NCBI GenBank assembly: GCA_016931915.1
Contig: JAFGDU010000021.1
Coordinates: 1-45,471, forward strand
Origin: Actinomycetota bacterium
GTDB taxonomy: Bacteria > Actinomycetota > Geothermincolia > Geothermincolales > RBG-13-55-18
DNA: 45,471 nucleotides
Direction: 5' to 3'
Positions 34,154 through 42,931 of the stretch are shown piece by piece. Made by a program: the position numbers and the translations under genes. Position 1 is the stretch's first letter. Every line of letters starts with the position of its first letter. The notes beneath the pieces are model-generated. The model was not told the DNA's origin and did not search any database. It was given only the letters and a program-made list of their open reading frames with translations.

Positions 34154-36490
34154 ATGCAGCCAGATGTGGAACCGATGGAGAACAGGCACCTGAACAGGAG
34201 CCACATCCCCTATGTGATTGCCGCCCTCCTCGGCCTCATGCTTCTACTGGTTGCCAACACTGCAGGTGCGGGAGAATTTCGCTGGAGATTCGTGCTCTAC
34301 GTCGCCCTCTTCCTCCTATCACTTGCCATTGCGGTTTACGGCTATCTCAGCGGTAACAGGCTGCCGGCGGATCACGGTTTTATAACCACGATGGCGGTGT
34401 TCGCCGCCTTGCTGCTGCTGAGCGCCCTTTCTCTTGCCTGGGGCAGGAGCCTCTACGAAGGAATACAGGAACTGCTGCTGCTGGGAGCCTTTCTCCTCGC
34501 GCTGATAACCGGCTATCTGCTGCTGCGGCAGCGCGGGACACTGCAATTGTTCATGGGCATGGTCGTTGCCGTTTCGGCATCGTTATGCGTCTACGGCCTG
34601 ATGCAGTACTTCTTTTTCTTCAACGACTTCATGGAGTTCATGGCGAGACACGGTATGGATTACGTGATCACCGACAGGGTCAACTCGCGCTTTATAACCC
34701 CGAACGTCTTCGCTGGCTTCCTGAACATCGCGATTCCCATAACGGTTGCTCTGATACTCATAGAAAAAAGAAAAGCCCTGGCCTGGTTATGGGGAGGCGC
34801 CCTGTCATTGCAGCTGATCTGTTTATACCTGACGCAATCGCGTGGAGGTTGGATTGTTTTTGCGCTGCTGGTCGTGCTCCTGGCGATCATGATCCCTAAT
34901 GCTGACTGGAGGCGCAGATGGGTGATACTGTTGATAATGGTGGTGCTGGCCATAAGTCTTTCGTTTCTGGTTTCCCTGCATAACCCCATGGAGGGAACGT
35001 ACCGCGGCAGCAACCAGGACAGCGGTTTCGGGGAGGAATACTCGGGACTGGACGTTACCGCCGCGGCGGGAAGCTTGCGCGGTAGATTCGCCATATGGCG
35101 CGGAGGCCTGGACATGTTCTCCCACAACCTCGCGGGAGGAGTAGGGGCGGGCAGTTTCGGCCTGGCCATGCAGCAGTATCAGTACCACGCCTATTTCTCC
35201 ACCAGAGCACATAATTATCTGCTGGATACCGGTGCGGAAACCGGCATCGCAGGGCTCCTGCTGGTATCTCTCTTATCCCTGCTGATCCTGTTGCGTATCC
35301 GAGCCGTCTATAAACGGGGAATGGGCGGTGATAAAAAGATAGTCGCGGTGGTCTTGTGGGCGGCAGCGGCGGGCTTCCTCGCACATAACCTTTTCGACAT
35401 CTCCTGGTTCAACCCCCTGACCGGTGCCGTGTTGTGGCTTTGCGTGGGAGGCTTATTCGCCATTACCGCCCCCGGCATGGGTTGGACCGGCGATGAGGGC
35501 GCGGAAAAAGAACAGGAAAACGAGGGCCGGGCAGGCGAGGAGACCCTCGAAACACAGCGTACGAGCAGGTTTTTAACCACGTTATTAGCGGTAGCAAGCG
35601 TAATACTTCTTGCCTTCTCCGTTTACCTGGCGTCCATCTTCTTCATGGCCGAGACCTTCAAGGAAGGGGCGGATGACCATGACAGCCTGGGAGAGGTACA
35701 GGAGGCGGTTGAAGACTACGAGAGAGCCCTCGAATATTACGAGGCGGACCCGGGGGTACACCAGAGGCTGGGATATCTCTATCTCAACATGTACGTTTCC
35801 GGCGAGGAGGAGGCGGAGAAAGGAGAATATACCGAGCGCTCCATGTATCACTTGGAGAGGGCAATAGAGCTGGAGCCGGAAAACGCCTACCCACATCTGT
35901 CCAGGGGATTGCTCCTGCTCAACCTGGATATGCATGCGGAAGGCCGCGTGTCGTTGGAGGAGGCGCAGCGCATTTGCCCGAACAACCCGGCCGCCTTCTA
36001 TTTCGAGGGCGAGAGCTACCTTCATGAGCTGGAGTATGACCTGGCCCTCCAGGAGTACGCAAAAGCGATCGAGCTCTTCCCGTACTACACGGAAAGGAGC
36101 ATCGTGCCCTTCCGGGAGCGCTCCGAGTTGGTATATATCCTCATGTCGGTCCAGAGATCTGTTGAGATCTATATTATCGAGGGGCAGGGGGAAAGGGCAC
36201 TCGCAGTCGCGGACGAAGCCCTGGCATTGGTGCCGGAAGAGGACGGTATGCACTATATGAGGGGTTTGGCACTGGAATCGCTGGGAAGATTACGAGAAGC
36301 CCTGGAGGAATTCGAATACGTATTGGAGCAGAAACCGCAGGCTGGCGGGGTGCATCTGAGGATGGGCAGGATATATAGACAACTCGGTGAATTGCAGAAG
36401 GCCGAGGAGATGTTGCGGCTGGAATTGCAGTACTACCCCGAGAACGAGGAAGCCCGCGAGGAATTAAAATCATTGTTGGGAGAGGAGTAG
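34154..36490 (+). CDS. O-antigen ligase/polymerase-like membrane protein with C-terminal TPR domain
   Basis: A 778-aa protein from the ATG at 34154, which has the site GGGAGAGG; upstream in-frame codons to 34061 lack support. Residues 15-430 hold about ten to twelve membrane helices of the Wzy/WaaL-type fold, with the large loop containing SRGGWIVFALL and GVGAGSFGLAMQQ, then ARAHNYLLDTGAETGIAGLL (the Wzy_C region with its His). A further helix is at about 500-515. Residues 535-778 form tetratricopeptide repeats. It would polymerise or ligate the repeat units at the outer face of the membrane. The TPR tail may set chain length or bind partners. It is divergent from the GT4/methyltransferase pair. 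Confidence 0.85.
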   Translation: MQPDVEPMENRHLNRSHIPYVIAALLGLMLLLVANTAGAGEFRWRFVLYVALFLLSLAIAVYGYLSGNRLPADHGFITTMAVFAALLLLSALSLAWGRSLYEGIQELLLLGAFLLALITGYLLLRQRGTLQLFMGMVVAVSASLCVYGLMQYFFFFNDFMEFMARHGMDYVITDRVNSRFITPNVFAGFLNIAIPITVALILIEKRKALAWLWGGALSLQLICLYLTQSRGGWIVFALLVVLLAIMIPNADWRRRWVILLIMVVLAISLSFLVSLHNPMEGTYRGSNQDSGFGEEYSGLDVTAAAGSLRGRFAIWRGGLDMFSHNLAGGVGAGSFGLAMQQYQYHAYFSTRAHNYLLDTGAETGIAGLLLVSLLSLLILLRIRAVYKRGMGGDKKIVAVVLWAAAAGFLAHNLFDISWFNPLTGAVLWLCVGGLFAITAPGMGWTGDEGAEKEQENEGRAGEETLETQRTSRFLTTLLAVASVILLAFSVYLASIFFMAETFKEGADDHDSLGEVQEAVEDYERALEYYEADPGVHQRLGYLYLNMYVSGEEEAEKGEYTERSMYHLERAIELEPENAYPHLSRGLLLLNLDMHAEGRVSLEEAQRICPNNPAAFYFEGESYLHELEYDLALQEYAKAIELFPYYTERSIVPFRERSELVYILMSVQRSVEIYIIEGQGERALAVADEALALVPEEDGMHYMRGLALESLGRLREALEEFEYVLEQKPQAGGVHLRMGRIYRQLGELQKAEEMLRLELQYYPENEEAREELKSLLGEE

Positions 36491-36493
36491 AAG

Positions 36494-37633
36494 CTGTCCC
36501 CGATCAGAGTGCTTCACGCCAACAAGCTCTATTATCCCCACATCGGCGGGGTGGAGGAGGTCGTCAGGCGAATCGCGGAGGGCACCGTCCCAATGGAGGA
36601 CATGCACGCGGAGGTGCTCGTATGTAACGAGGGCTTGCGAACGGTAAGGGAAATGGTTAACGGCGTCGAGGTCACCAGAACAGGGAGTATCGGCAGGATA
36701 TTGTCTGAGCCCATCTCGCCAGCCTATCTTCCATATCTAAGGCGCAGGGATGCCGATATATACCACTTCCATACCCCCTTTCCCCTGGGCGAGCTGGGTG
36801 GGCTGATGCTGGGTAGAGGGAGGAAAATGGTCGCCTCCTACCACAGCGACGTATTAAGGCAGAAGAGGCTCGTGTATGCATACCGACCCGTGCTCGAGAG
36901 GTTTTTGCGGCGGTGCAGCGCCATCCTGGTGGCATCTCCGCAGCTGATGAGGAGCTCTCCCGCCCTGAGCTCCCTGCAGGATCGCTGCCGGTTGGTGCAT
37001 TACGGGGTAGATGTGCGTAGATTCCAGGTGGATGGGATCGTATCGTGCCGGGCCTCGGAGCTGCGGGATAGATACGCTACGGGTGGAGGGCTGGTCCTTT
37101 TCGTGGGAAGGCTCGTCTATTACAAGGGGTTGGAATATCTCCTCGAGGCTGCCGGGAAGGTGGATGCGGGCTTCCTCATCCTGGGAAGGGGGCCGCTGGC
37201 TAAAAGGCTCAGACTGCAGGCTGAAACTGCGGGGATCTCCCGGCGCATCCACTTCGTCGACTGGGCAGACGAAGCCGAGATAACGGCCTACTATCATGCC
37301 AGCGACATGCTGGTCCTTCCCTCCACCGCGAGGACCGAGGCCTTCGGCCTCGTTCTACTGGAGGCCCAGGCGTGCGGTAAGCCGGTGATCAGCACGGAAC
37401 TCGGCACCGGTACCTCTTATGCCAACCTGGATGGCATTACCGGATTCGTGGTCCCACCCGGCGATGCGGGCGCATTGGCAGCAGCCGTCAACCGCCTGCT
37501 CGCAGACGGCGCACTCAGAAAGGAGATGGGATCGCGCGGCAAGGAGAGAGTCGAGCAGGAGTTCACGCTCGAGGGACTGGTCGCGGGGACGGCGAAGATA
37601 TACGCGGAGATCCTGGGAGAGGTGCGTGGATGA
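36494..37633 (+). CDS. Glycosyltransferase, GT4 family
   Basis: A GT-B enzyme of about 379 aa. The N-terminus reads VLHANKLYYPHIGGVEEVVR, the standard start of this subgroup, but no ATG precedes it. GAGGAG lies six bases before a CTG at 36494, giving a normal-length N-terminus; a GTG at 36509 is 21 nt from any ribosome site. The C-terminal domain has VLFVGRLVYYKGLEYLLEA, LGRGPLAKRL, LPSTARTEAFGLVLLEAQACGKPVI (E-x7-E donor motif) and a typical helical end. It starts right after the O-antigen ligase gene, which shares the ribosome site region, and its own stop overlaps the next start (ATGA at 37630). Confidence 0.83.
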   Translation: MSPIRVLHANKLYYPHIGGVEEVVRRIAEGTVPMEDMHAEVLVCNEGLRTVREMVNGVEVTRTGSIGRILSEPISPAYLPYLRRRDADIYHFHTPFPLGELGGLMLGRGRKMVASYHSDVLRQKRLVYAYRPVLERFLRRCSAILVASPQLMRSSPALSSLQDRCRLVHYGVDVRRFQVDGIVSCRASELRDRYATGGGLVLFVGRLVYYKGLEYLLEAAGKVDAGFLILGRGPLAKRLRLQAETAGISRRIHFVDWADEAEITAYYHASDMLVLPSTARTEAFGLVLLEAQACGKPVISTELGTGTSYANLDGITGFVVPPGDAGALAAAVNRLLADGALRKEMGSRGKERVEQEFTLEGLVAGTAKIYAEILGEVRG

Positions 37634-39009
37634 AGAAATCGACCTGGACCATGCTCACCCTGGTAGTTGATGCATGCCTCATCAACGGTGGTATCGTGCT
37701 CTCCTTTCTTATGCGTTACGGTGGGGAGCTGCCCAGGTTCAACTTCGATCCCTACCTTCGCATGGCGGTGTGGATCACCGTCATCCAACTGGCATTTCTA
37801 TACGTGTTCGGATGCTACGATACCAGGAAGATGTCAGACTACTGGGATATCTTCGCCTCCGTACTCCAGGCAGTCACGCTGGGGCTGCTGCTGGTAGTGA
37901 CGCTGACCTTCATCATGCGCTCGTTCTCCTTCCCGCGCCTGGTGTTCCTGATCACCTGGGTTGTCCAGATCCTGTTGCTCACACTCTGGCGGGCTCTGGA
38001 AGCCAGGCTGGCCTTCTTCAAGTTCGAGGAAATACCGGTCCTGGTGGTGGGTATGGAGGAAACCGCGCTCTATCTCATAGGGGAAATGGAGAGACACCGA
38101 CGCTTCGGTTACCGCGTCGTCGGTGTCGTGGGACGTGACCCCGACGCGGTGGGAGAGGAGTACGGTGGAGCAAGGGTGATGGGCACGGTCGCGGAAGTAC
38201 CAGAACTCGTGGCTTCGCTTGGTGTAAAGTACGTAGTGATCACCACTCCGATCAGGGAGAGGCAGCTCGTCGAGGACCTGATCAAGGTGCGCAGTGCACA
38301 TATCAGGGTGGATGTCGTCCCCGACCTGTACGAGATAATGGTTGGCCGTATCGACGAAGTGGGTATAGGGGATATCCCCCTGGTCAGCCTGGTGAAATTG
38401 CCGCCGCCTACGTATCACAGGACGGTGAAGACCATTATTGACGTCGCACTGGCGGTCTTCTTCCTGCTCGCCTTCTTGCCCCTGTGGCTTCTCATTGCAT
38501 TGACCGTTGTGCTTACTTCTCGCGGACCCGCTTTTTACCGCCAGGCCCGGGTGGGAAAGGACGGAAGGGAATACGCGATGTTCAAGTTCCGCACCATGCT
38601 CAAGGGAGCGGAAGAGGAAACCGGGCCCGTGCTGTCGAGTTATGACGACGAGAGGGTAACCGGATGCGGGCGTTTTCTGCGCCGCAGCCGCCTTGACGAA
38701 ATACCTCAACTCTTGAATATCATCGCAGGCCAGATGAGCTTCGTAGGTCCGCGCCCGGAGAGGCCTGAGTTCGTGGCGCGTTTTTCGCGTGAGATCATCG
38801 GGTATGATGAGCGTTTCGCTGTCAGGCCGGGGCTGACAGGGCTGGCCCAGATCAGTGGGCATTACGCCACCACCACCGAGAACAAGCTCAAGTTCGACCT
38901 CCTCTATATTCAGAACCAGTCCCTGCGGCTGGACCTGAAGATCATCATGAAAACGCTTGCCGCCGTGCTCTCCGGGGAGGGCTCCAGCGGCGGGCGCGAA
39001 TACTCCTGA
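37630..39009 (+). CDS. Polyprenyl-phosphate sugar-1-phosphate transferase (WcaJ/WbaP-type)
   Basis: A 459-aa membrane enzyme that starts the lipid-linked repeat by moving a sugar-1-phosphate from a nucleotide sugar to undecaprenyl phosphate. Four N-terminal helices (about residues 5-125) are followed by a Rossmann-like domain (VLVVGMEETALYLI, FGYRVVGVVGRD). A fifth hydrophobic segment (about 265-295) precedes the catalytic domain, where FKFRTMLKGAEEE, RRSRLDEIPQLLNII and MSFVGPRPERPEF form the conserved active-site signatures. Translationally coupled to the upstream GT4 gene. It ends the polysaccharide locus; a regulatory region for iron genes begins 60 bp later. Confidence 0.92.
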   Translation: MKKSTWTMLTLVVDACLINGGIVLSFLMRYGGELPRFNFDPYLRMAVWITVIQLAFLYVFGCYDTRKMSDYWDIFASVLQAVTLGLLLVVTLTFIMRSFSFPRLVFLITWVVQILLLTLWRALEARLAFFKFEEIPVLVVGMEETALYLIGEMERHRRFGYRVVGVVGRDPDAVGEEYGGARVMGTVAEVPELVASLGVKYVVITTPIRERQLVEDLIKVRSAHIRVDVVPDLYEIMVGRIDEVGIGDIPLVSLVKLPPPTYHRTVKTIIDVALAVFFLLAFLPLWLLIALTVVLTSRGPAFYRQARVGKDGREYAMFKFRTMLKGAEEETGPVLSSYDDERVTGCGRFLRRSRLDEIPQLLNIIAGQMSFVGPRPERPEFVARFSREIIGYDERFAVRPGLTGLAQISGHYATTTENKLKFDLLYIQNQSLRLDLKIIMKTLAAVLSGEGSSGGREYS

Positions 39010-39070
39010 GAAATCCTGAAACCCCCGCTTTCGACCTGTGTGAAAAGGAAGCAGTGGTAAAGCGAAGCCA

Positions 39071-39099
39071 TTGACCTAGAAATGCCATTAATATATGTT
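39071..39099 (+). promoter_or_regulatory. Promoter of the dtxR-feoB unit
   Basis: A -35 box TTGACC (39071-39076) and, after a 17-bp spacer, a -10 box TATGTT (39094-39099) are placed so that the DtxR box begins within the -10 and covers the start point. Bound repressor would block RNA polymerase. Confidence 0.6.
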
Positions 39100-39117
39100 T
39101 AGGTTAGTCTAACATTT
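39099..39117 (+). promoter_or_regulatory. DtxR/IdeR iron box
   Basis: The 19-bp sequence TTAGGTTAGTCTAACATTT matches 15 of 19 positions of the actinobacterial iron box (TTAGGTTAG-S-CTAACCTAA), including the full left half. It lies 50 to 31 bp before the regulator start and overlaps the promoter, fitting iron-dependent repression of the regulator itself and of feoB. Confidence 0.8.
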
Positions 39118-39148
39118 AGGGTGTGATAACTATAAGAAGGTGGGAAGG

Positions 39149-39895
39149 ATGCTTACCGAGAAGATGGAGGAATACCTGGAAGCCCTGTTCAAGATGAGCT
39201 GCGATACCGAGACCCTAACACCCACGCGGCTCTCAGAATACCTGGGGGTAACGCCTCCCACCGTCCTGGATATGCTGCGGCGTCTGGAGTCAGATGGCTT
39301 CGTGCGTTATACAGAGGCCGGCAAGGGGAGAAAGGGCAGGCGGGAGGGGCGCGCAAGGCGTTCCATAACACTCACCCCCAAGGGCCAGAGGGCGGCGAAA
39401 ACCCTGGTGAGGCGCCATCGCCTCTCAGAGCGTTTCCTTACCGACGTGCTGGGCCTGGACTGGGAATCGGCACACCGCGAGGCCTGCAAGCTCGAGCACG
39501 TGCTCTCACCCGAGGTCGAGGAAAGGCTGGCGGAGATGCTGGGAAATCCAGAGACCTGTCCGCACGGCTATCCCATACCGGACGAGAACGGCAACATCAA
39601 GGAAGACGAGGATATCAAGCCTCTCTGCGACTTCTGCGAGGACGAGAAAGGGTGTATCGCCAGGGTTGACGAGGAGGAGCCGCAGCTTCTCCAGTACCTT
39701 GCCTCCCTGGGCTTGCTGCCGGATGTAAATATAGAGGTCAAGGAAGTCGCACCCTTCGGTGGGCCGCTGCTGGTCAAGGTCGGAGACACCCAGTACGCCC
39801 TGGGGCGAGAGGTGGCGTCGAAGATCTATACCAAAAAGGGACCAGGCATGAAAAGGCACGGCCAACGCCGTAAGGGCGGTGCCCGCAGGAAATGA
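39149..39895 (+). CDS. DtxR-family metal-dependent regulator with C-terminal FeoA-like domain
   Basis: A 248-aa protein; the ATG at 39149 is chosen over an upstream GTG at 39140 because of the AAGGTGG site spacing. Residues 1-75 are the winged helix (LTPTRLSEYLGVTPPTVLDMLRRLE, wing rich in Arg/Lys at 58-71). Residues 90-150 are the dimerisation and metal-binding domain, with the classical ligands in ACKLEH (C113, E116, H117) and the CPHG motif. Residues 155-235 are a FeoA/SH3-like domain that carries an additional CxxCx5C set (C160, C163, C169). The last 18 residues are highly basic. The gene overlaps feoB (ATGA at 39892), so it is a regulator-transporter pair. It probably represses the unit when Fe2+ is plentiful. 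Confidence 0.87.
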   Translation: MLTEKMEEYLEALFKMSCDTETLTPTRLSEYLGVTPPTVLDMLRRLESDGFVRYTEAGKGRKGRREGRARRSITLTPKGQRAAKTLVRRHRLSERFLTDVLGLDWESAHREACKLEHVLSPEVEERLAEMLGNPETCPHGYPIPDENGNIKEDEDIKPLCDFCEDEKGCIARVDEEEPQLLQYLASLGLLPDVNIEVKEVAPFGGPLLVKVGDTQYALGREVASKIYTKKGPGMKRHGQRRKGGARRK

Positions 39896-41916
39896 AACCG
39901 GAGCGGCTGGAGCAGCTGGAAAAGGTCCGGGCCAAGTCTGAATATATATTCGCCCTGTCCGGCAACCCCAACGTGGGCAAATCCACCATCTTCAACCGCA
40001 TCACCGGCATGGGCGTGATGACCGCCAATTACCCGGGCATGACCGTGGAGCTGAACCTCGGTGTGACCGAGATGGGTGAAGATTCCATAGGCATCGTTGA
40101 CCTGCCGGGTACGTATGCTCTGGGGGCGGTGTCCGAGGATCAGATGGTAGCCAGGCGGGGGGTGCTGCAGGGGAAGCCGGACGTGGTCATCGTCATCCTA
40201 GATGCCAACAACCTGGCGCGCAATCTCTACATGCTGCTGCAGTTCCTCGACCTTGGGTGCCCCGTGGTGGCGGCCCTCAACCTGGTTGATCAGGCTGAGA
40301 AGGCTGGAGTGCACACCGACGTAGAGCTCCTGTCTGAGTTTCTGGGAGTGCCGGTGGTCCCGACGGTCGGAGTTCGCGGGGACGGGCTGGACGAGCTCAT
40401 GCACCAGGCGCTGGAACTGGCACAGCGCAAGGAGGAATACATCACCATCCCCTTCTCGTATGCCATGGATATCGAGTCCCGCATCCGCAGGTTGGCGCGG
40501 TATATCGAGGGCAAACTGGAGGACGTCCCCTTCGATCTCTCGTCACGTGCCCTGGCTATCCTGCTCCTGGAGGACGACGAGGAGTTCGTGGAGGCGATAC
40601 GACAAGAGCCGGCTGGTGGTGAGATCATCTCCTTCTGTTCCAGGATAGCGGAGGAGATCGAGCAGGAGCACGGCGATAAGGCGGCGTTGATCATCGCCCG
40701 CGAGCGCCACGGAATCGCGGGAAGCATAGCCTCCAACGTCCAGGAGCGCAGGGAGTACGGCAAGCCCCGCTTGGGCGAGAGGATGTGGGAATACACCACC
40801 TCCTTCAAGACGGGCATCCCCATCCTGCTTGTGGTGATGGGCCTGGTCTTTCTCGCTATCTTCTGGGGCGGGGGAGCCCTGGCGGAGTTGTTTGCCGAAT
40901 TCTGGGAGGCGGTGATCGGCGGTCCACTGGGACGGGGCATAGAGGCGCTGCTGGGGGTGAACGTCTTCTCCCAGTCCCTGGGGTGGGCCGTGGACGGCGT
41001 GGGGGCGGTCCTGGAGATAGCCCTCCCTTATCTCCTGGTCTTCTACCTCATCCTTGGATTCATGGAGGACAGCGGTTACCTCAACTCCGTCGCCTTCCTC
41101 ACCGACCGCTTCATGCACCGGCTGGGCCTGCACGGGCGCGCGGTCATACCCCTTATCTCCGCCGTGGGGTGCAACGTCCCCGCGGTGATGGGCACGAGGG
41201 TACTGTCCACGCGCCGGGAGAGGGTTATCGCCTGCGTGCTCATCGTACTGGTGCCCTGCAGCGCACGGGTGGCGGTGATCATGGGCGGCGTATCCCGTTA
41301 CGTGGGGTGGGCGCAGGCCCTGCTGCTCTTCGCCATCCTCTTCGCGATCGTCATCGCTGCAGGCCTCTTCCTCAACAAGATCATGCCCGGGGAGTCCACC
41401 GGGCTGGTGATGGAGATGTTTCCCTTCCGCACGCCCTCCATGGTCAACGTGCTGAAGAAGACGTGGCTGAGGCTGAAGGATTTCATCTATATCGCGGCTC
41501 CCCTCATCGTGGCCGGCAGCTTCCTGCTCGGGCTGCTTTACGAGAGCGAGTGGATATTCAAGCTGACTCAGCCCTTGGAGCCCCTGGCGGAATGGTGGCT
41601 GGGCATACCCGCGGTCGCGCTGCTGGCGCTCATCTTCGCCTTCCTGCGCAAAGAACTTGCGCTGGCCCTGCTCCTGGTGCTGGCGGCGCAGGCGATACCC
41701 GGCGTAACCGAGAGCTCGAGCCTACTCGAGTTCATGAGCAAGGGGCAGATATTCACCTTCGCCCTGGTCTGCTCAATCTACATTCCCTGCGTGGCCACCC
41801 TGGCGGTGCTTTGGAGGGAAGTGGGCGTGAGGGATTCCCTCGTTATAACCGGCTCGACAGTTGTCCTGGCCCTGCTGCTGGGAGGCCTCTCCCACCTCAT
41901 CCTCATCCTTATCTGA
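39892..41916 (+). CDS. feoB: Ferrous iron transport protein B
   Basis: A 674-aa GTP-driven Fe2+ importer. The N-terminal G domain has GNPNVGKSTIFNRITG (G1, residues about 24-39), the switch region ANYPGMTVE and VDLPGTYAL (G3). A helical spacer domain (about 165-300) follows. About ten membrane helices start with ILLVVMGLVFLAIFWGG and contain the two Gate domains, including SAVGCNVPAVMGTRVLSTRRERVIAC with its conserved Cys. The length is normal and no frameshift is seen. The gene is coupled to the DtxR regulator and, 28 bp later, followed by the radical SAM gene. Iron import is likely under the control of the box at 39099-39117. Confidence 0.95.
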   Translation: MKPERLEQLEKVRAKSEYIFALSGNPNVGKSTIFNRITGMGVMTANYPGMTVELNLGVTEMGEDSIGIVDLPGTYALGAVSEDQMVARRGVLQGKPDVVIVILDANNLARNLYMLLQFLDLGCPVVAALNLVDQAEKAGVHTDVELLSEFLGVPVVPTVGVRGDGLDELMHQALELAQRKEEYITIPFSYAMDIESRIRRLARYIEGKLEDVPFDLSSRALAILLLEDDEEFVEAIRQEPAGGEIISFCSRIAEEIEQEHGDKAALIIARERHGIAGSIASNVQERREYGKPRLGERMWEYTTSFKTGIPILLVVMGLVFLAIFWGGGALAELFAEFWEAVIGGPLGRGIEALLGVNVFSQSLGWAVDGVGAVLEIALPYLLVFYLILGFMEDSGYLNSVAFLTDRFMHRLGLHGRAVIPLISAVGCNVPAVMGTRVLSTRRERVIACVLIVLVPCSARVAVIMGGVSRYVGWAQALLLFAILFAIVIAAGLFLNKIMPGESTGLVMEMFPFRTPSMVNVLKKTWLRLKDFIYIAAPLIVAGSFLLGLLYESEWIFKLTQPLEPLAEWWLGIPAVALLALIFAFLRKELALALLLVLAAQAIPGVTESSSLLEFMSKGQIFTFALVCSIYIPCVATLAVLWREVGVRDSLVITGSTVVLALLLGGLSHLILILI

Positions 41917-41944
41917 TCTGCTGGGGTCGTATAGAATAGGTTGT

Positions 41945-42931
41945 ATGAAGGAAGCGCTCTATTACGAGAAGCTGGAGGACGGCAAGGTACACTGCCTGCT
42001 CTGCCCCCAGGACTGCCGCATCGCGGAGGGGAAGAGGGGTGTATGCAAGGTGAGGCTCAACTCAGGCGGTGTGCTGTATTCAGAGATCTACAACCGCGCC
42101 ATGGCCAGGAGCATGGATCCCATCGAGAAGAAGCCCCTCTACCATTTCCACCCCGGCGCCTTGATCTATTCCCTGGGAACGAAGGGCTGCAACCAGAGCT
42201 GTGATTTCTGTCAGAACTGGCATATGCTGCAGCCAGACGCGATAACGGCGGAGATAACCGCACGGCAGGCGGTGGACGAGGCCCTGGCGCAGGGATCGGT
42301 GGGTATCGCCTATACCTATAATGAGCCCACCATCTGGTACGAGTTCGTTCTTGAATGCTCCCGGCTGGCACACCAGGAGGGTCTGGCTAACGTCCTGGTC
42401 ACCAACGGTTCCATAAACGCCGAACCCTTTGCCCAGCTGGCAGCGTCCGTGGATGCCATGAACATCGACATCAAGTCCATGGATCCGGAGTTCTACCGCA
42501 AGATCTGCAGCTCGAAGATGGAGCCGGTCCTGGCCACGTGCCAGGCTGCCAGGGAGGCCGGGATCCATGTGGAGATCACCAACCTGGTCATCCCCACGCT
42601 CAACGATTCCGACGAGCTGTTCGGCAAGCTGGTTGACTTCGTTGCCGAGCTGGGACCCGAGGTACCATTGCATTTCTCCGCCTATTTCCCCGCTTACAAG
42701 ATGACCATAGAACCCACCCCGCTATCATCGCTGCTGCGGGCCCGCGAGATAGCGCTGCAGAAGCTATTCTACGTTTACCTGGGAAACGTAGCGGCAAGGG
42801 ACGGCTCCAATACATATTGCCCCCAGTGCGCAAACCTGCTCATATCCCGCAGGGGTTACGGGACGTCTCTTAAGGGCATCGAGGACGGAGCCTGCGACAA
42901 TTGCGGTAGAAAGGTGGACGTGGTGCTGTGA
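41945..42931 (+). CDS. AmmeMemoRadiSam system radical SAM enzyme (PflA-like)
   Basis: A 328-aa radical SAM protein. The N-terminus has CLLCPQDCRIAEGKRGVC (C17, C20, C24, C34). The [4Fe-4S] motif CxxxCxxC is C82, C86, C89 in GCNQSCDFCQN. The barrel includes YTYNEPTIWYEF and VLVTNGSINAEP. The C-terminal tail ends with a four-cysteine zinc-like site (CPQC ... CDNC). This arrangement is that of the AmmeMemoRadiSam rS component, whose usual partners are AMMECR1 and MEMO domains; neither is present nearby. The substrate is unknown. The ATG start is 28 bp after feoB and its stop overlaps the next gene (GTGA at 42928). Confidence 0.88.
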   Translation: MKEALYYEKLEDGKVHCLLCPQDCRIAEGKRGVCKVRLNSGGVLYSEIYNRAMARSMDPIEKKPLYHFHPGALIYSLGTKGCNQSCDFCQNWHMLQPDAITAEITARQAVDEALAQGSVGIAYTYNEPTIWYEFVLECSRLAHQEGLANVLVTNGSINAEPFAQLAASVDAMNIDIKSMDPEFYRKICSSKMEPVLATCQAAREAGIHVEITNLVIPTLNDSDELFGKLVDFVAELGPEVPLHFSAYFPAYKMTIEPTPLSSLLRAREIALQKLFYVYLGNVAARDGSNTYCPQCANLLISRRGYGTSLKGIEDGACDNCGRKVDVVL

